A DNA stretch of 64,000 bases from contig NZ_CP049264.1 in the NCBI RefSeq assembly GCF_003048875.2, forward strand, positions 868,001-932,000, given 5' to 3'. The position numbers and the translations under genes are program-made. Positions 17,224-26,317 of this stretch are shown piece after piece. Position 1 is the stretch's first letter, and each line of letters opens with the position of its first letter. Below the pieces are notes generated by a model. That model worked only from the letters and a program-made list of their open reading frames with translations. It made no database searches and had not been told where the DNA came from. This DNA is from Campylobacter concisus. Lineage in GTDB: Bacteria > Campylobacterota > Campylobacteria > Campylobacterales > Campylobacteraceae.

Positions 17224-17757
17224 ATGTTTCATGCGACAACCATCTTAGCCTACAAAGGCAAAAATAAAGCGGTCATCGGCGGTGATGGACAGGTGAGTTT
17301 TGGCAACACCGTCTTAAAGGGCAACGCCGTAAAAATTCGCAAAATTCACAACGGCAAAGTCCTAGCTGGCTTTGCTGGCAGCACTGCTGACGCGTTTAAT
17401 CTCTTTGACATGTTTGAGAAAAATTTAGAGCATACAAAGGGAGACTTGCTAAAGGCGGTGATAGAATTTAGCAAAGAGTGGCGCAAAGACAAGTATCTAA
17501 GAAAGCTTGAGGCGATGATGCTTGTGCTTGATAGGGATAAAATTTTCTTACTTAGTGGCACTGGAGATGTTGTTGAGCCAGAAGATGGCAAGATAGCAGC
17601 TATCGGAAGTGGCGGAAATTTCGCCCTTTCAGCGGCCCGTGCCTTAGATAAATTTGCTGATATCGACGAAGAGGAGTTAGTCAAAGAGAGTCTCAAGATA
17701 GCCGGCGAAATTTGCATCTATACAAATACAAACATCAAAACTTATGTTTTAGAATAA
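17224..17757 (+). CDS. hslV: ATP-dependent protease peptidase subunit HslV
   Basis: A 177-residue Ntn-hydrolase that forms the double hexamer core of the HslUV (ClpQY) protease. The N-terminus is [12 protein letters not shown], so processing after Ala4 would expose the catalytic Thr; the usual [14 protein letters not shown] and [15 protein letters not shown] blocks follow. The few extra residues before Thr are typical of Campylobacter and Helicobacter. ATG immediately follows the rplI stop, with AAGGAGAG as ribosome site inside the rplI end. Works with HslU, encoded next. Confidence 0.95.
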   Translation: MFHATTILAYKGKNKAVIGGDGQVSFGNTVLKGNAVKIRKIHNGKVLAGFAGSTADAFNLFDMFEKNLEHTKGDLLKAVIEFSKEWRKDKYLRKLEAMMLVLDRDKIFLLSGTGDVVEPEDGKIAAIGSGGNFALSAARALDKFADIDEEELVKESLKIAGEICIYTNTNIKTYVLE

Positions 17758-17765
17758 GAGAGAAA

Positions 17766-19088
17766 ATGAACTTAACACCAAGAGAAATTGTTAAATTTTT
17801 AGATGACTATGTGATCGGTCAAAAGGACGCCAAAAAGATCATAGCGATCGCACTTCGCAACCGCTACCGCCGTATGAAGCTTGAAAAGAGCTTGCAAGAT
17901 GACATCATGCCAAAAAATATCTTGATGATCGGCTCAACTGGCGTTGGTAAAACCGAGATCGCAAGGCGTCTTTCAAAGATGATGGGATTGCCATTTATAA
18001 AGGTCGAGGCTAGCAAATATACTGAGGTTGGCTTTGTTGGTCGTGACGTTGAGAGCATGGTAAGAGACCTTGCTATGGCGTCATATAATCTCGTAAAAAA
18101 CGAGCAAAGCGAGAAAAATCAAGATAAAATCAACGCCTACATCGAAGAAAAGATCGTCTCAAAGCTACTTCCGCCACTTCCAAAAGGTGCGAGCGAAGAG
18201 AAGCAAGCAGAGTACGCAAAGAGCTATGAAAAAATGCTAAATAGGCTAAGAAATGGCGAGCTTGACGAGTTAAGCATTGAGATAGAGGTGCAGCAAAATC
18301 CGCTTGAAGCTGGCTCAAACGTGCCACCTGACATGGCACAGATGCAAGAGAGCTTTATCAAGATAATTGGCATCGGCGGCAAAAACATCAAAAAAGAGAT
18401 GAAGGTAAAAGACGCCAAAAAAGCCCTTCAAAGCGAAGCAAATGATAAAATTTTAGACCTTGAGAGCGTAAAAACAGAGGCTTTAAGAAGGGCTGAAAAC
18501 GAGGGCATCATCTTTATAGACGAGATCGATAAAGTAGCCGTTGGCTCAGGTAGCTCAAACAGGCAAGATCCTAGCAAAGAAGGCGTGCAAAGAGACTTGC
18601 TACCTATCGTTGAGGGCTCGAATGTAAATACTAAATTTGGAAATTTAAAGACAGACCATATTTTATTTATCGCAGCTGGAGCCTTTCATATAAGCAAGCC
18701 AAGCGATCTCATCCCAGAGCTTCAAGGCCGTTTCCCACTAAGGGTCGAGCTTGATAGTCTTGATGAGGACGCGCTTTATCAAATTTTAACTCAGCCAAAA
18801 AATTCGCTTTTAAAACAATATATCGCACTTCTTTCAACTGAAAATGTCGAGCTAGAATTTGACGATGAAGCGATAAAAGAGATAGCAAGGATCGCTCACG
18901 CAGCAAATGAAAAGATGGAAGATATCGGTGCTAGACGCCTTCACACGGTGATCGAGCGCGTGATAGAAGATATCAGCTTTGAGGCTAGCGAAAAGAGCGG
19001 CGAGAAGATAAATGTGACAAAAGAGCTTGTAAAAGAGCGCCTAAAAGACGTGGTTGAGGATCAAGATCTAGCGAGGTATATACTTTGA
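17766..19088 (+). CDS. hslU: HslUV protease ATPase subunit HslU
   Basis: A 440-residue AAA+ unfoldase that feeds substrates to HslV. It begins [19 protein letters not shown]; Walker A is GSTGVGKT at 56-63, Walker B is [13 protein letters not shown] (about 240), the I-domain lies between, and the C-terminus [13 protein letters not shown] is the conserved tail that docks into HslV. The ATG at 17766 was chosen over a longer frame because AGAGAGAAA precedes it and it matches family starts. The stop overlaps the era start by 3 bases. Confidence 0.96.
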   Translation: MNLTPREIVKFLDDYVIGQKDAKKIIAIALRNRYRRMKLEKSLQDDIMPKNILMIGSTGVGKTEIARRLSKMMGLPFIKVEASKYTEVGFVGRDVESMVRDLAMASYNLVKNEQSEKNQDKINAYIEEKIVSKLLPPLPKGASEEKQAEYAKSYEKMLNRLRNGELDELSIEIEVQQNPLEAGSNVPPDMAQMQESFIKIIGIGGKNIKKEMKVKDAKKALQSEANDKILDLESVKTEALRRAENEGIIFIDEIDKVAVGSGSSNRQDPSKEGVQRDLLPIVEGSNVNTKFGNLKTDHILFIAAGAFHISKPSDLIPELQGRFPLRVELDSLDEDALYQILTQPKNSLLKQYIALLSTENVELEFDDEAIKEIARIAHAANEKMEDIGARRLHTVIERVIEDISFEASEKSGEKINVTKELVKERLKDVVEDQDLARYIL

Positions 19089-19954
19089 AATCGGGCTTTG
19101 TTAGCATCATAGGACGCACAAATGCTGGCAAAAGCTCGTTTTTAAATGCATTGTTGAATGAAAAGATCGCCATTGTCTCGCACAAGCAAAACGCAACTCG
19201 TAGAAAGATAAATGGCATAGTAATGAACGGTGAAGATCAGATCATCTTTACCGACACGCCAGGGCTTCACGAGAGCAATAAGGCGATAAATCAACTACTA
19301 ATAAACCAAGCTATAAAATCGATGGGAGACTGTGATCTCATAGTATTTTTAGCGCCTATTCATGATAGTACAAGCGACTATGAGAAATTTCTAGCTCTAA
19401 ATCCTGAAAAACCACACATCTTAGTGCTAACAAAAGTCGATGAGAGCTCAAATACTAAAGTGCTTGAAAAGATCACTCAGTATCAGAAATTTCAAGATAA
19501 ATTTGCAGCTTTGCTCACCTTTAGCACCAAGCAGCCTACCTATAAAAAGCCGCTTCTTGATGAAATTTGCAAGCTTTTGCCAGAGCATGAGTACTTTTAT
19601 GATCCAGAATTTCTCACGCCGACAAATGAGAAGGAAATTTTTAGAGAATTTATACTTGAAGCGATCTATGAAAATTTAAGCGATGAGATCCCATATCTTA
19701 GCGATGCGATCATAAAAAGCGTGAAAGAAAAAACTGGCATAACTGAAATTTATGCTAGTATCATCACGGAGCGTGACATCCACAAAAGCATGATCATCGG
19801 GAAAAATGGTGAAACTATTAAAAGAATTGGAATTTTTGCAAGAAAGTTAATACAAAATTTAACCAACACAAAGGTCTTTCTAAAGCTCGATGTAGTCGTT
19901 AAAAAAGGCTGGAGTAAAGAAGAAAAGAGCCTAAATCAGATAATTGGCTATTGA
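19085..19954 (+). CDS. era: GTPase Era
   Basis: A 289-residue ribosome-assembly GTPase that binds 16S rRNA. G1 is GRTNAGKS (10-17), G3 is DTPG with LHESNK after it, G4 is TKVD (about 116-119), and the C-terminal KH domain contains [15 protein letters not shown]. The start is TTG at 19085, overlapping the end of hslU, which keeps the gene coupled. Normal length. Last gene of the rplI-hslV-hslU cluster; a 60-base gap separates it from the transformation genes. Confidence 0.95.
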   Translation: MKSGFVSIIGRTNAGKSSFLNALLNEKIAIVSHKQNATRRKINGIVMNGEDQIIFTDTPGLHESNKAINQLLINQAIKSMGDCDLIVFLAPIHDSTSDYEKFLALNPEKPHILVLTKVDESSNTKVLEKITQYQKFQDKFAALLTFSTKQPTYKKPLLDEICKLLPEHEYFYDPEFLTPTNEKEIFREFILEAIYENLSDEIPYLSDAIIKSVKEKTGITEIYASIITERDIHKSMIIGKNGETIKRIGIFARKLIQNLTNTKVFLKLDVVVKKGWSKEEKSLNQIIGY

Positions 19955-20014
19955 TTTTTTATTTTAAAGATATTAAAATACCCAATATAAGCGTTTAGGA
20001 AGGTTTTTTGATTC

Positions 20015-21535
20015 ATGATGAATATTAAAAAAAATAGTGAAATTTCTATAGTTGCACTAGATCCGTATGACTATAAAGGATTTCGTTATCATAACAGCAA
20101 TGTAGAAGCTTTTAACTTTTCAAAAACAGTCAATAAACGCGACTTTTTCATCTCATATATAAAATTTAAAGACCTAAAAACAACAACTATTTTTATCCCT
20201 AGAAGCGTTGATAGCGACACCCTCTATGAGGAGCTTTATTCAAAGACCTATGCAGAGCTCTCACTTGATCCAGCGCTTGATAATAAGATATTTTTCTCAG
20301 AAGGTACTACAAAAGCTCAAGAGAGAATTTTTACTGTTTTTGCTATCACAAATGAAGATATAAATTCGACCTTTAAAGCAGTTGCAAAAAAGGTCCCATA
20401 TATCGACTATCTTGCGCCTGAGCCTTTGATCTACTCTGCTATTTATAAAAAAGGCTTGCTACCTAGCACACAAGCAGACTGCTTTATCGCGCTTAGAAAA
20501 GATGAATCATTTTTAAGCATATATTTAGATGGTGATTTTTTTACTGCAAGAGAAATTCGCTATAACCTAAACTATCTTAAAGATAAATTCTTAGAGCAAA
20601 GCGGCGATCGCCTAAGCGATGATAAATTTCTCGAAGTTTTGTCTCAAAGAGGACTCGTAAATAAAGACGATGATGGCTTTAACTACGATCTAAACACAGT
20701 TTTTGAAGATTATATATTTTACTTTAACGATATTTTAAACATTATAAATAGCCAAAATGGCATAGCCATAAAGAAAATTTACATAGATTGTGACTATGAG
20801 ATCAAAAATTTTGCAAATTTTATCTCAACCAAACTTGGCTTGGATGCCGAATATATAAACATAAAAGTTGCGATAAATAACAAAAACTACACTATCAACG
20901 AGCGTTATAACGTTATGGCTTTATTTGGTAGATTTTATACCAAAGAGCCATTTTATGAGAATTTTAACCTCTCAAATATGCTCCGTCCAGATCCATTTGT
21001 CAAAAGAAAAAGTGGCAAATTCTTGCTCACTTGCGCTACGGCATTTGCGCTAAGTATGTTATATCCAGCTTACAACTACATAGCTGGTCTTGTTTTAGAA
21101 AAAGACAGCGCAAGACTAAATGACGAATATAGCGTCTTAAACGCACAAGAGATGCAGATAAAAGAGACGCTAGCTAAAATTTCAAGAGAACAAGAGGCGG
21201 TAAAAGAGCAGACTCAAAAAGAGAATGAAAAGCTAAATTTTAGAAAAGGTCTGCTTGCTGAGATCGAAAATAAAAAAGATAATTACGCTATGAAGGGTTT
21301 AAATCTTTTTAAAATTACCGATATTTTAAATCTAAACGCAGTTCATATCACAAACATCGTAAATAACGATAGAAATTTGACTATAACTGCAGTTAGCGAT
21401 AATGAAAAAAGGATAACCCAGTTGATCAAAGATATCAGCAAAGATGAAAAATACTTGGTAAATACTAAAAAAATTCGCTCCGATGACGCTAAACACGAGT
21501 ATGAAAGTAATATAAGCATAGAGATTAGACAATGA
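20015..21535 (+). CDS. GspL/PilM-PilN-like inner-membrane protein of the transformation machine
   Basis: A 506-residue protein that heads the competence operon. The first 330 residues look like the actin-like cytoplasmic domain of PilM/GspL, with the strand-turn-strand FIALRKDESFLSIYLDG at about 153-169. A single membrane segment (FLLTCATAFALSMLYPAYNYIA) is at about 333-355, followed by a coiled coil (about 360-415) and a small periplasmic ferredoxin-like domain as in PilN. The fused layout resembles GspL rather than separate PilM and PilN. ATGATG start after AGGAAGG. It is expected to anchor the secretion ATPase beneath the inner-membrane platform. The family match is from architecture, not from strong motifs. 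Confidence 0.7.
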   Translation: MMNIKKNSEISIVALDPYDYKGFRYHNSNVEAFNFSKTVNKRDFFISYIKFKDLKTTTIFIPRSVDSDTLYEELYSKTYAELSLDPALDNKIFFSEGTTKAQERIFTVFAITNEDINSTFKAVAKKVPYIDYLAPEPLIYSAIYKKGLLPSTQADCFIALRKDESFLSIYLDGDFFTAREIRYNLNYLKDKFLEQSGDRLSDDKFLEVLSQRGLVNKDDDGFNYDLNTVFEDYIFYFNDILNIINSQNGIAIKKIYIDCDYEIKNFANFISTKLGLDAEYINIKVAINNKNYTINERYNVMALFGRFYTKEPFYENFNLSNMLRPDPFVKRKSGKFLLTCATAFALSMLYPAYNYIAGLVLEKDSARLNDEYSVLNAQEMQIKETLAKISREQEAVKEQTQKENEKLNFRKGLLAEIENKKDNYAMKGLNLFKITDILNLNAVHITNIVNNDRNLTITAVSDNEKRITQLIKDISKDEKYLVNTKKIRSDDAKHEYESNISIEIRQ

Positions 21536-22179
21536 GACAAGATATTTTAAGCAAAATGGATCAATACTTTGATAGCAAAAAGCCAAACGAAACAAACCTC
21601 ATTTTTCTTGGCTCAGCGCTTATCATAGCTTACCTTGTCTATATGCTATGCTTTGATCCTGCACAAAATTTCTTTGATGAAAAGCTTGATAAACATACGA
21701 GAATTTCTACAAAGCTAGAAAACACTAGAAATTATCTAGCCTCAGTGAGCTCCCCTGATGGCGATAGAAATTTCAAGATAAACGAAGAAAATAGAAATTT
21801 AAGCAATCTAAAACTTCGTTACACAAATATTTTGAAATTTAATACCTATTTTGATTCAAAGCTAAAAGAGCTTTCATTTTTGCTTTTTGACAATCAAAAC
21901 TGGGCAAACTATATAGATAGTATCGTGCTTTTGGCAAAACAAAATAATATAAAAATTTTAGAGCTTAAAAGTGATATAAAAGAGCCAAATTTCCAAAAGA
22001 TAGAGCAAATTTTAAATATAGATGTCACTTGCCTTGGAAATTTTAAAGATATGCTTAGCTATATAAACGGACTTGAAGAGTCAAAACTCGTAGTAGATCT
22101 TCACAAGATGGATATAAATTCCACTCAAAAAGATCTAGGAGCTAAGCTCTCTATCTCTGTGTGGGGTATGAAGTACTGA
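21532..22179 (+). CDS. PilO/GspM-like inner-membrane protein
   Basis: A 215-residue protein that overlaps the preceding gene by 4 bases (ATGA). It has a short cytoplasmic start, one membrane segment at about 23-41 (LIFLGSALIIAYLVYMLCF), a coiled coil, and an alpha-beta domain at the end (FKDMLSYINGLEESKLVVDL and LSISVWGMKY), the layout of PilO and GspM. By position it should pair with the PilN-like part of the upstream product. No enzyme motif is visible. Confidence 0.7.
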   Translation: MRQDILSKMDQYFDSKKPNETNLIFLGSALIIAYLVYMLCFDPAQNFFDEKLDKHTRISTKLENTRNYLASVSSPDGDRNFKINEENRNLSNLKLRYTNILKFNTYFDSKLKELSFLLFDNQNWANYIDSIVLLAKQNNIKILELKSDIKEPNFQKIEQILNIDVTCLGNFKDMLSYINGLEESKLVVDLHKMDINSTQKDLGAKLSISVWGMKY

Positions 22180-22589
22180 TGAAAAAATTTGGTTTATTTT
22201 TAATTTTAGCTCTTGGCCTATTTGGTAATGAGTTTGAAGGCGAGATGAAAAACTATGATGAAGTTTTTGTTAAGATAAAGGAGCAAAGAAAGGGGCTTAA
22301 TAACGGTGAAATTTCTAGCTTGCAAGATCCTTTTAAGCTAAATTTGCCAGTTGCTCCAAAAGGCGATCAAAACACTACAAAATACTCTTCTGCAAGGGGG
22401 TTTATGCTAAAGGCTATTTTGCTAAATAAAGCAAATATAAATGGCAAGTGGTATAAAGTGGGAGATATGATTGATGATTACAATATCACAAGTGTTCAAA
22501 ATAACAAGGTTATCATCGTAAAAGATGGTGAAAAACAAGAACTAACTCTTAAAAATGGAAGTAAAAATGTTGGTATCAAAATTAAGTAA
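22179..22589 (+). CDS. small exported PilP/GspC-like transformation protein
   Basis: A 136-residue protein with signal peptide MKKFGLFLILALGLFG. The C-terminal half (FMLKAILLNKANINGKWYKV, then GDMIDDYNITSVQNNKVIIV) resembles the beta-rich HR domain of PilP/GspC, which links the inner-membrane platform to the secretin. ATG at 22179 shares one base with the preceding stop and gives the proper signal peptide; six extra upstream codons were discarded. The end overlaps the secretin gene. In C. jejuni the gene just before ctsD is ctsR, so this may be its counterpart, which is unproven. Confidence 0.65.
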   Translation: MKKFGLFLILALGLFGNEFEGEMKNYDEVFVKIKEQRKGLNNGEISSLQDPFKLNLPVAPKGDQNTTKYSSARGFMLKAILLNKANINGKWYKVGDMIDDYNITSVQNNKVIIVKDGEKQELTLKNGSKNVGIKIK

Positions 22590-24093
22590 ATTTATTATAA
22601 CTGCGGCGTTGGCTTCATTTTTAGCTACCCCTATAATGGCAAAACCAAGCACATGCTTGAGTAAAAATTTTAGTATGAAGATCACAGACGATATAAGTCT
22701 TGGCGATGTTTTAAATCAGCTCTCTGAAATGTGTGATTTTAGTATTGTTGCAAAAGATGCTTATAGTAAAAAAGAGCTTGACGATAAAGTCTTTGGCGTA
22801 AATATAAGAAACATGAGTCTAAGCGAGGTCTTTGATCTACTTTTAAATGAGAAAAATTTAAGCTATGAGTTTTCAAATAATGTCTTAAAAATCTCATCGC
22901 TTCAAACAAAAATTTTTAAAATAGACTATATCACCTCTATCCGTGAGGGCACAGCTATCACAAAAGCTTCGGTTGATGCCTCTCCATCAGAGGTTGGCAA
23001 TAGCTCAAGCAGTGACACTAGCTCAAATGACATAAAAAATGAAAACAACTTGATAAGAACAACAGAGAAATTTGACTTCTGGGAGAAGCTTGATGCTGAG
23101 CTAAAAGCTATCTTAAACAATAGCAGCGAGCACATCACAGCGCCAGATCCTATCATAAACCAAAATGCTGGACTTATCACGGTTACAGCCACTCCGTCAC
23201 AGCTAAAACGCGTTGAAAAATATATAGCCGAGATGCAAAGAAGACTTAAAAAGCAAGTCATCATCGACGTTTCTATCATCGCAGTTGATCTAAATAATGA
23301 GTATAAACAAGGTGTTGATTGGAGTAAATTTGAGCTTGGATTTAACTCATATATAGGCAACCAAGGCTCTAGCACCGGCTCAAGTGCAAGCTGGACAAAT
23401 AAGGGCAACAGCCTAAGCGATGGCTTTGGACGCACACTAAACATCGCTGCAAATTTAAACTTTAGCCTTGATGGTATGATAAATTTCCTTGAAACAAATG
23501 GTAAAACAAAGGTCGTTTCAAGTCCAAAAGTAACCACTCTAAACAACCAACAAGCGCTAATCTCTGTGGGTGATAATATAAACTACCGCGTGATGGAAGA
23601 GACAGATAATGGTAGCAACAATAACAATAACAACAGGCTTACAACAACTTATAAACAATACTCTGTATTTATCGGTATCTTGTTAAATTTGCTTCCAGAA
23701 GTTTCAGATAACAACAAGATCATGCTTCGCATCAACCCAAGCTTAAGCAGCTTTAAGTATGCAGAAGATGACACAAGATCACAAAATACAGCCATTAGAG
23801 AGATCGCCCCTGATACAGTTCAGAAAAAACTCTCAACCGTCGTTCAGGTAAATAGTGGCGATACGATCATACTTGGCGGACTTATCGGACAGACCAAAGA
23901 TAAGCAAAACACAGCTGTGCCACTTCTAGCCGACATACCTTTGATAGGAAGCGTCTTTAAAAGCACAAGAGATGGCGTAAGAACTACTGAGCTTATCTTT
24001 GTCATCACGCCAAGAGTTGTTGATCTTGAAGATCCAAAACCAGTTCAGCAGTCGCTAAAAGATCTAGGATTTTCTAAATCGATCTATGAGTAA
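22567..24093 (+). CDS. ctsD: secretin of the DNA-uptake system (CtsD/PilQ/GspD type)
   Basis: A 508-residue outer-membrane secretin. Signal peptide MLVSKLSKFIITAALASFLA runs to an AKPS cut site and has no lipobox. N-terminal STN/N1 domains (about 35-130) are followed by a second ring domain (ITAPDPIINQNAGLITVTAT) and the secretin core: KKQVIIDVSIIAVDLNNEYKQ at about 220-240, TKVVSSPKVTTLNNQ, VQVNSGDTIILGGLIG and LIFVITPRVV. A Ser/Gly/Asn-rich loop (SSTGSSASWTNKGNSLSDG) and an Asn run lie in the core. ATG at 22567 was preferred because GGAAG lies 5 bases before it. It forms the pore through which DNA enters; order next to ctsP matches C. jejuni. Confidence 0.88.
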   Translation: MLVSKLSKFIITAALASFLATPIMAKPSTCLSKNFSMKITDDISLGDVLNQLSEMCDFSIVAKDAYSKKELDDKVFGVNIRNMSLSEVFDLLLNEKNLSYEFSNNVLKISSLQTKIFKIDYITSIREGTAITKASVDASPSEVGNSSSSDTSSNDIKNENNLIRTTEKFDFWEKLDAELKAILNNSSEHITAPDPIINQNAGLITVTATPSQLKRVEKYIAEMQRRLKKQVIIDVSIIAVDLNNEYKQGVDWSKFELGFNSYIGNQGSSTGSSASWTNKGNSLSDGFGRTLNIAANLNFSLDGMINFLETNGKTKVVSSPKVTTLNNQQALISVGDNINYRVMEETDNGSNNNNNNRLTTTYKQYSVFIGILLNLLPEVSDNNKIMLRINPSLSSFKYAEDDTRSQNTAIREIAPDTVQKKLSTVVQVNSGDTIILGGLIGQTKDKQNTAVPLLADIPLIGSVFKSTRDGVRTTELIFVITPRVVDLEDPKPVQQSLKDLGFSKSIYE

Positions 24094-24913
24094 CGAAAAT
24101 ATTTATACACATATAAAAGATGTTTTTATAGATGAAGACGAGAGTTTAAATTTCGTAAATTTAGACAACTCTATAAGCTGCTACAACAAGATAGTTTTAG
24201 CTTTAAAAAAGCCACTAAAGCTTATCTTATTTTATGGCAAGCCAGGTAGCGGCAAGACCTTTTTGCTAAACAAGATCGCAAATGATCTAAAAGAAGATAA
24301 AAGCCTCATCTTTTTTCCACATCCATTTTTTAGTGAGGCGACATTTATCGAGGCACTTTGTGAGCAAATTTATGGAAAAAAGCTTGAAGATATAAACAAC
24401 TTTGAGAGCTTTATAAAATTTTATTCAAAAGACTTTAGCAGTAAAGATGAAATTTTAAAAAATCAAATGACGGTTATCCTAGATGAAGCACAGCTCTATC
24501 CGACTGAGCTTATCGAGAAGATAAGGCTTATGGCCGATACTAGGATGTTTAAATTTCTCTTTACGATACACAAAACCGAAAACGAAGATATTTTGGCGAA
24601 AGATTATTTTCAGACTAGAATTTGGGAGAGCATCGAGCTAAGTAGTGCTGATGTAAATGAGATCATCATCTACTTGCAAAGAAAGCTTAGTCAAAAAAAC
24701 TATGATAAATACCTTAAATTTGAGAAAAAAGACTACGAGTGCGCCTACTCATTTTGCGGTGGAAATTTAAGAACGCTAAACAAGATCATGTATAAATTCT
24801 ATGAAATTTGCGAATACTACGAGCAGTATCAGCCTTCAAAGCTTAGCGGCGATAAGGCAAATACCATGATACTCACCATGGCTGCACTTGATGCGGGGCT
24901 AATCGATGCTTGA
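24086..24913 (+). CDS. ctsP: GspA/ExeA-like AAA ATPase of the transformation system
   Basis: A 275-residue soluble P-loop ATPase. Walker A is GKPGSGKT (51-58), Walker B with the DEAQ variant is VILDEAQ (about 130-136), and a sensor-type FLFTIHK strand follows; the C-terminal helical lid contains SFCGGNLRTLNKIMY. The DEAQ form is typical of ExeA/GspA, which helps assemble secretins. Overlaps the secretin stop and the next gene's start. Position directly after the secretin corresponds to CtsP, the nucleotide-binding competence protein of C. jejuni. It lacks the peptidoglycan-binding domain found in full ExeA. Confidence 0.8.
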   Translation: MSNENIYTHIKDVFIDEDESLNFVNLDNSISCYNKIVLALKKPLKLILFYGKPGSGKTFLLNKIANDLKEDKSLIFFPHPFFSEATFIEALCEQIYGKKLEDINNFESFIKFYSKDFSSKDEILKNQMTVILDEAQLYPTELIEKIRLMADTRMFKFLFTIHKTENEDILAKDYFQTRIWESIELSSADVNEIIIYLQRKLSQKNYDKYLKFEKKDYECAYSFCGGNLRTLNKIMYKFYEICEYYEQYQPSKLSGDKANTMILTMAALDAGLIDA

Positions 24914-25781
24914 ACCACAAGAAATTCAAAGACTAGAAAAGCTTTATGAGAGCTACAAGAAAAAAAATGGTGGCTTTTTGCATAAAATTTTTAATGCCAA
25001 AAACTCTAAAATTTTAATCATCGAGCTTTTACTTATCATCATTTTGCTGGCTGCATTGATAGCGCTAAGCATAGAAAAAACCCCAAGTCTTGCTAGTAAA
25101 AGCGATAAATTTTTAGCTAAAAATGCAACCGCAGTAAAAATGGTAGAAAAAAACGAAACAAATGCAAGCATGCTTAGCGAGCTAAAGCAAAAGAGCGAGG
25201 TTGCTAAGGCTAAATTTGAAGAGGGTAAGAAGCAAGATGAGCTGGCTGACAAGATAGCTAAAAAGCTCGAAGAGGTCGTAAAGATAAACGAAACAAACGA
25301 TACTTCAAAAAATGACCCAAAAAGGCAAAGAAGCTCACAAGGTTGGCTTAAGCTAAATATCCCTGATGAAGAGCCACTTACCGAACAAAATGGCATAAAC
25401 GGCATGAGCGTGCCACAAGATGAAGTGATAGATCTTGAGGCAAAACCAGCTAGAAAGCGTGTAAATATACAAGTAACTTCAGCATCAAATGAAGAGAGCG
25501 TGCTAAGGGAGCAGTTTTTAAAGACAAACAATCCAACTATCGCGCTCGAGCTTGCTAGATTAAATTTTAGAAATAATAATTTCAAAGAAGCTATAAAGTG
25601 GTCGCTTGCCGCGAACGATATAGATAATAGCTTAGAGGAGTCGTGGATCATCTTTGCAAAGTCAAAATATAAGCTAAAACAAAGCGATGATGCCGTCAAA
25701 GCTCTAAGGGAGTATAATAAAAACTTAAACAAAGCTTCGATAAATGAGCTTATAAATAAGATAAAAAGTGGAACATTATGA
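24906..25781 (+). CDS. transformation-system membrane protein with TPR-like tail (CDC27-type)
   Basis: A 291-residue protein with a cytoplasmic start, a single membrane anchor (ILIIELLLIIILLAALIALS, about 35-54), a charged coiled-coil-like linker and a C-terminal TPR-like region (PTIALELARLNFRNNNFKEA, then SLEESWIIFAKSKYKLKQSDDA). Similar proteins in Campylobacter are annotated as transformation system proteins of CDC27 type. GspB partners GspA in other bacteria and has the same single-anchor layout, so this may be the membrane partner of the ATPase encoded just before; that is inference. Genes overlap by 8 and 4 bases on its two sides. Confidence 0.72.
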   Translation: MLEPQEIQRLEKLYESYKKKNGGFLHKIFNAKNSKILIIELLLIIILLAALIALSIEKTPSLASKSDKFLAKNATAVKMVEKNETNASMLSELKQKSEVAKAKFEEGKKQDELADKIAKKLEEVVKINETNDTSKNDPKRQRSSQGWLKLNIPDEEPLTEQNGINGMSVPQDEVIDLEAKPARKRVNIQVTSASNEESVLREQFLKTNNPTIALELARLNFRNNNFKEAIKWSLAANDIDNSLEESWIIFAKSKYKLKQSDDAVKALREYNKNLNKASINELINKIKSGTL

Positions 25782-26317
25782 AATTTTTTGCTATTTTTTT
25801 GCTTTTTGTTTGTGAAGTTTTTGCTGTTAGTCTGACTGAGATAAGAGATGACTTTAACAGCGCAAACTATGCAAAAGTCTGCAACCAAAAGGTTGAGGAC
25901 TTTTTAAAAACACAAAATAACGAAGAGCAAATTTCTATGTTTGGCATCGCTTGCATAAAGATGAACGATCTAAACAGGCTAGCAACTCCGATCGATAAGC
26001 TAGTAAAGAGCGAAAAATCAAGAGAAAATGCTGCCTATTTTGCTGATATCTTATTTAAGAAAAAGCTCTTATTTCACGCTATGATAGATGGCGTTGATAT
26101 AAGCTATATCAGGCTTCCAAAGAGTGATTATATACTTTCATTTTTGTTTGATAAATTTGTAAAAAAAGAGTATGTCGAAGAGCTTGGCACATTTATATTT
26201 GAAGAGCCAAATTCTGACACAAGATATGAGATAAGCCCAACAAATGGGCAAATACCAAAGCTAGTGCTTAAAATTTTTAAAAATAACGACCTGAAATCAC
26301 AAATAGAGTATAGATAA
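25778..26317 (+). CDS. small exported protein of the transformation operon
   Basis: A 179-residue protein with signal peptide MKFFAIFLLFVCEVFA. The mature part is mostly helical (DFNSANYAKVCNQKVEDFLK, then ISMFGIACIKMNDLNRLA) with two cysteines (about 34 and 54) that could pair in the periplasm. It has no recognisable domain. It overlaps the TPR gene by 4 bases and the GspE gene by one base, so it is part of the same transcript and likely of the same machine. Role unknown. Confidence 0.7.
   Translation: MKFFAIFLLFVCEVFAVSLTEIRDDFNSANYAKVCNQKVEDFLKTQNNEEQISMFGIACIKMNDLNRLATPIDKLVKSEKSRENAAYFADILFKKKLLFHAMIDGVDISYIRLPKSDYILSFLFDKFVKKEYVEELGTFIFEEPNSDTRYEISPTNGQIPKLVLKIFKNNDLKSQIEYR

Noticed and set aside
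22926-23546. A 206-codon minus-strand frame in the secretin gene
   Set aside because: Antisense of a conserved secretin; no recognisable protein features.
24953-25888. A 311-codon minus-strand frame across the TPR gene
   Set aside because: Ser/Leu/Phe-rich composition typical of an antisense shadow, no ribosome site, and the plus strand has a coherent operon gene.
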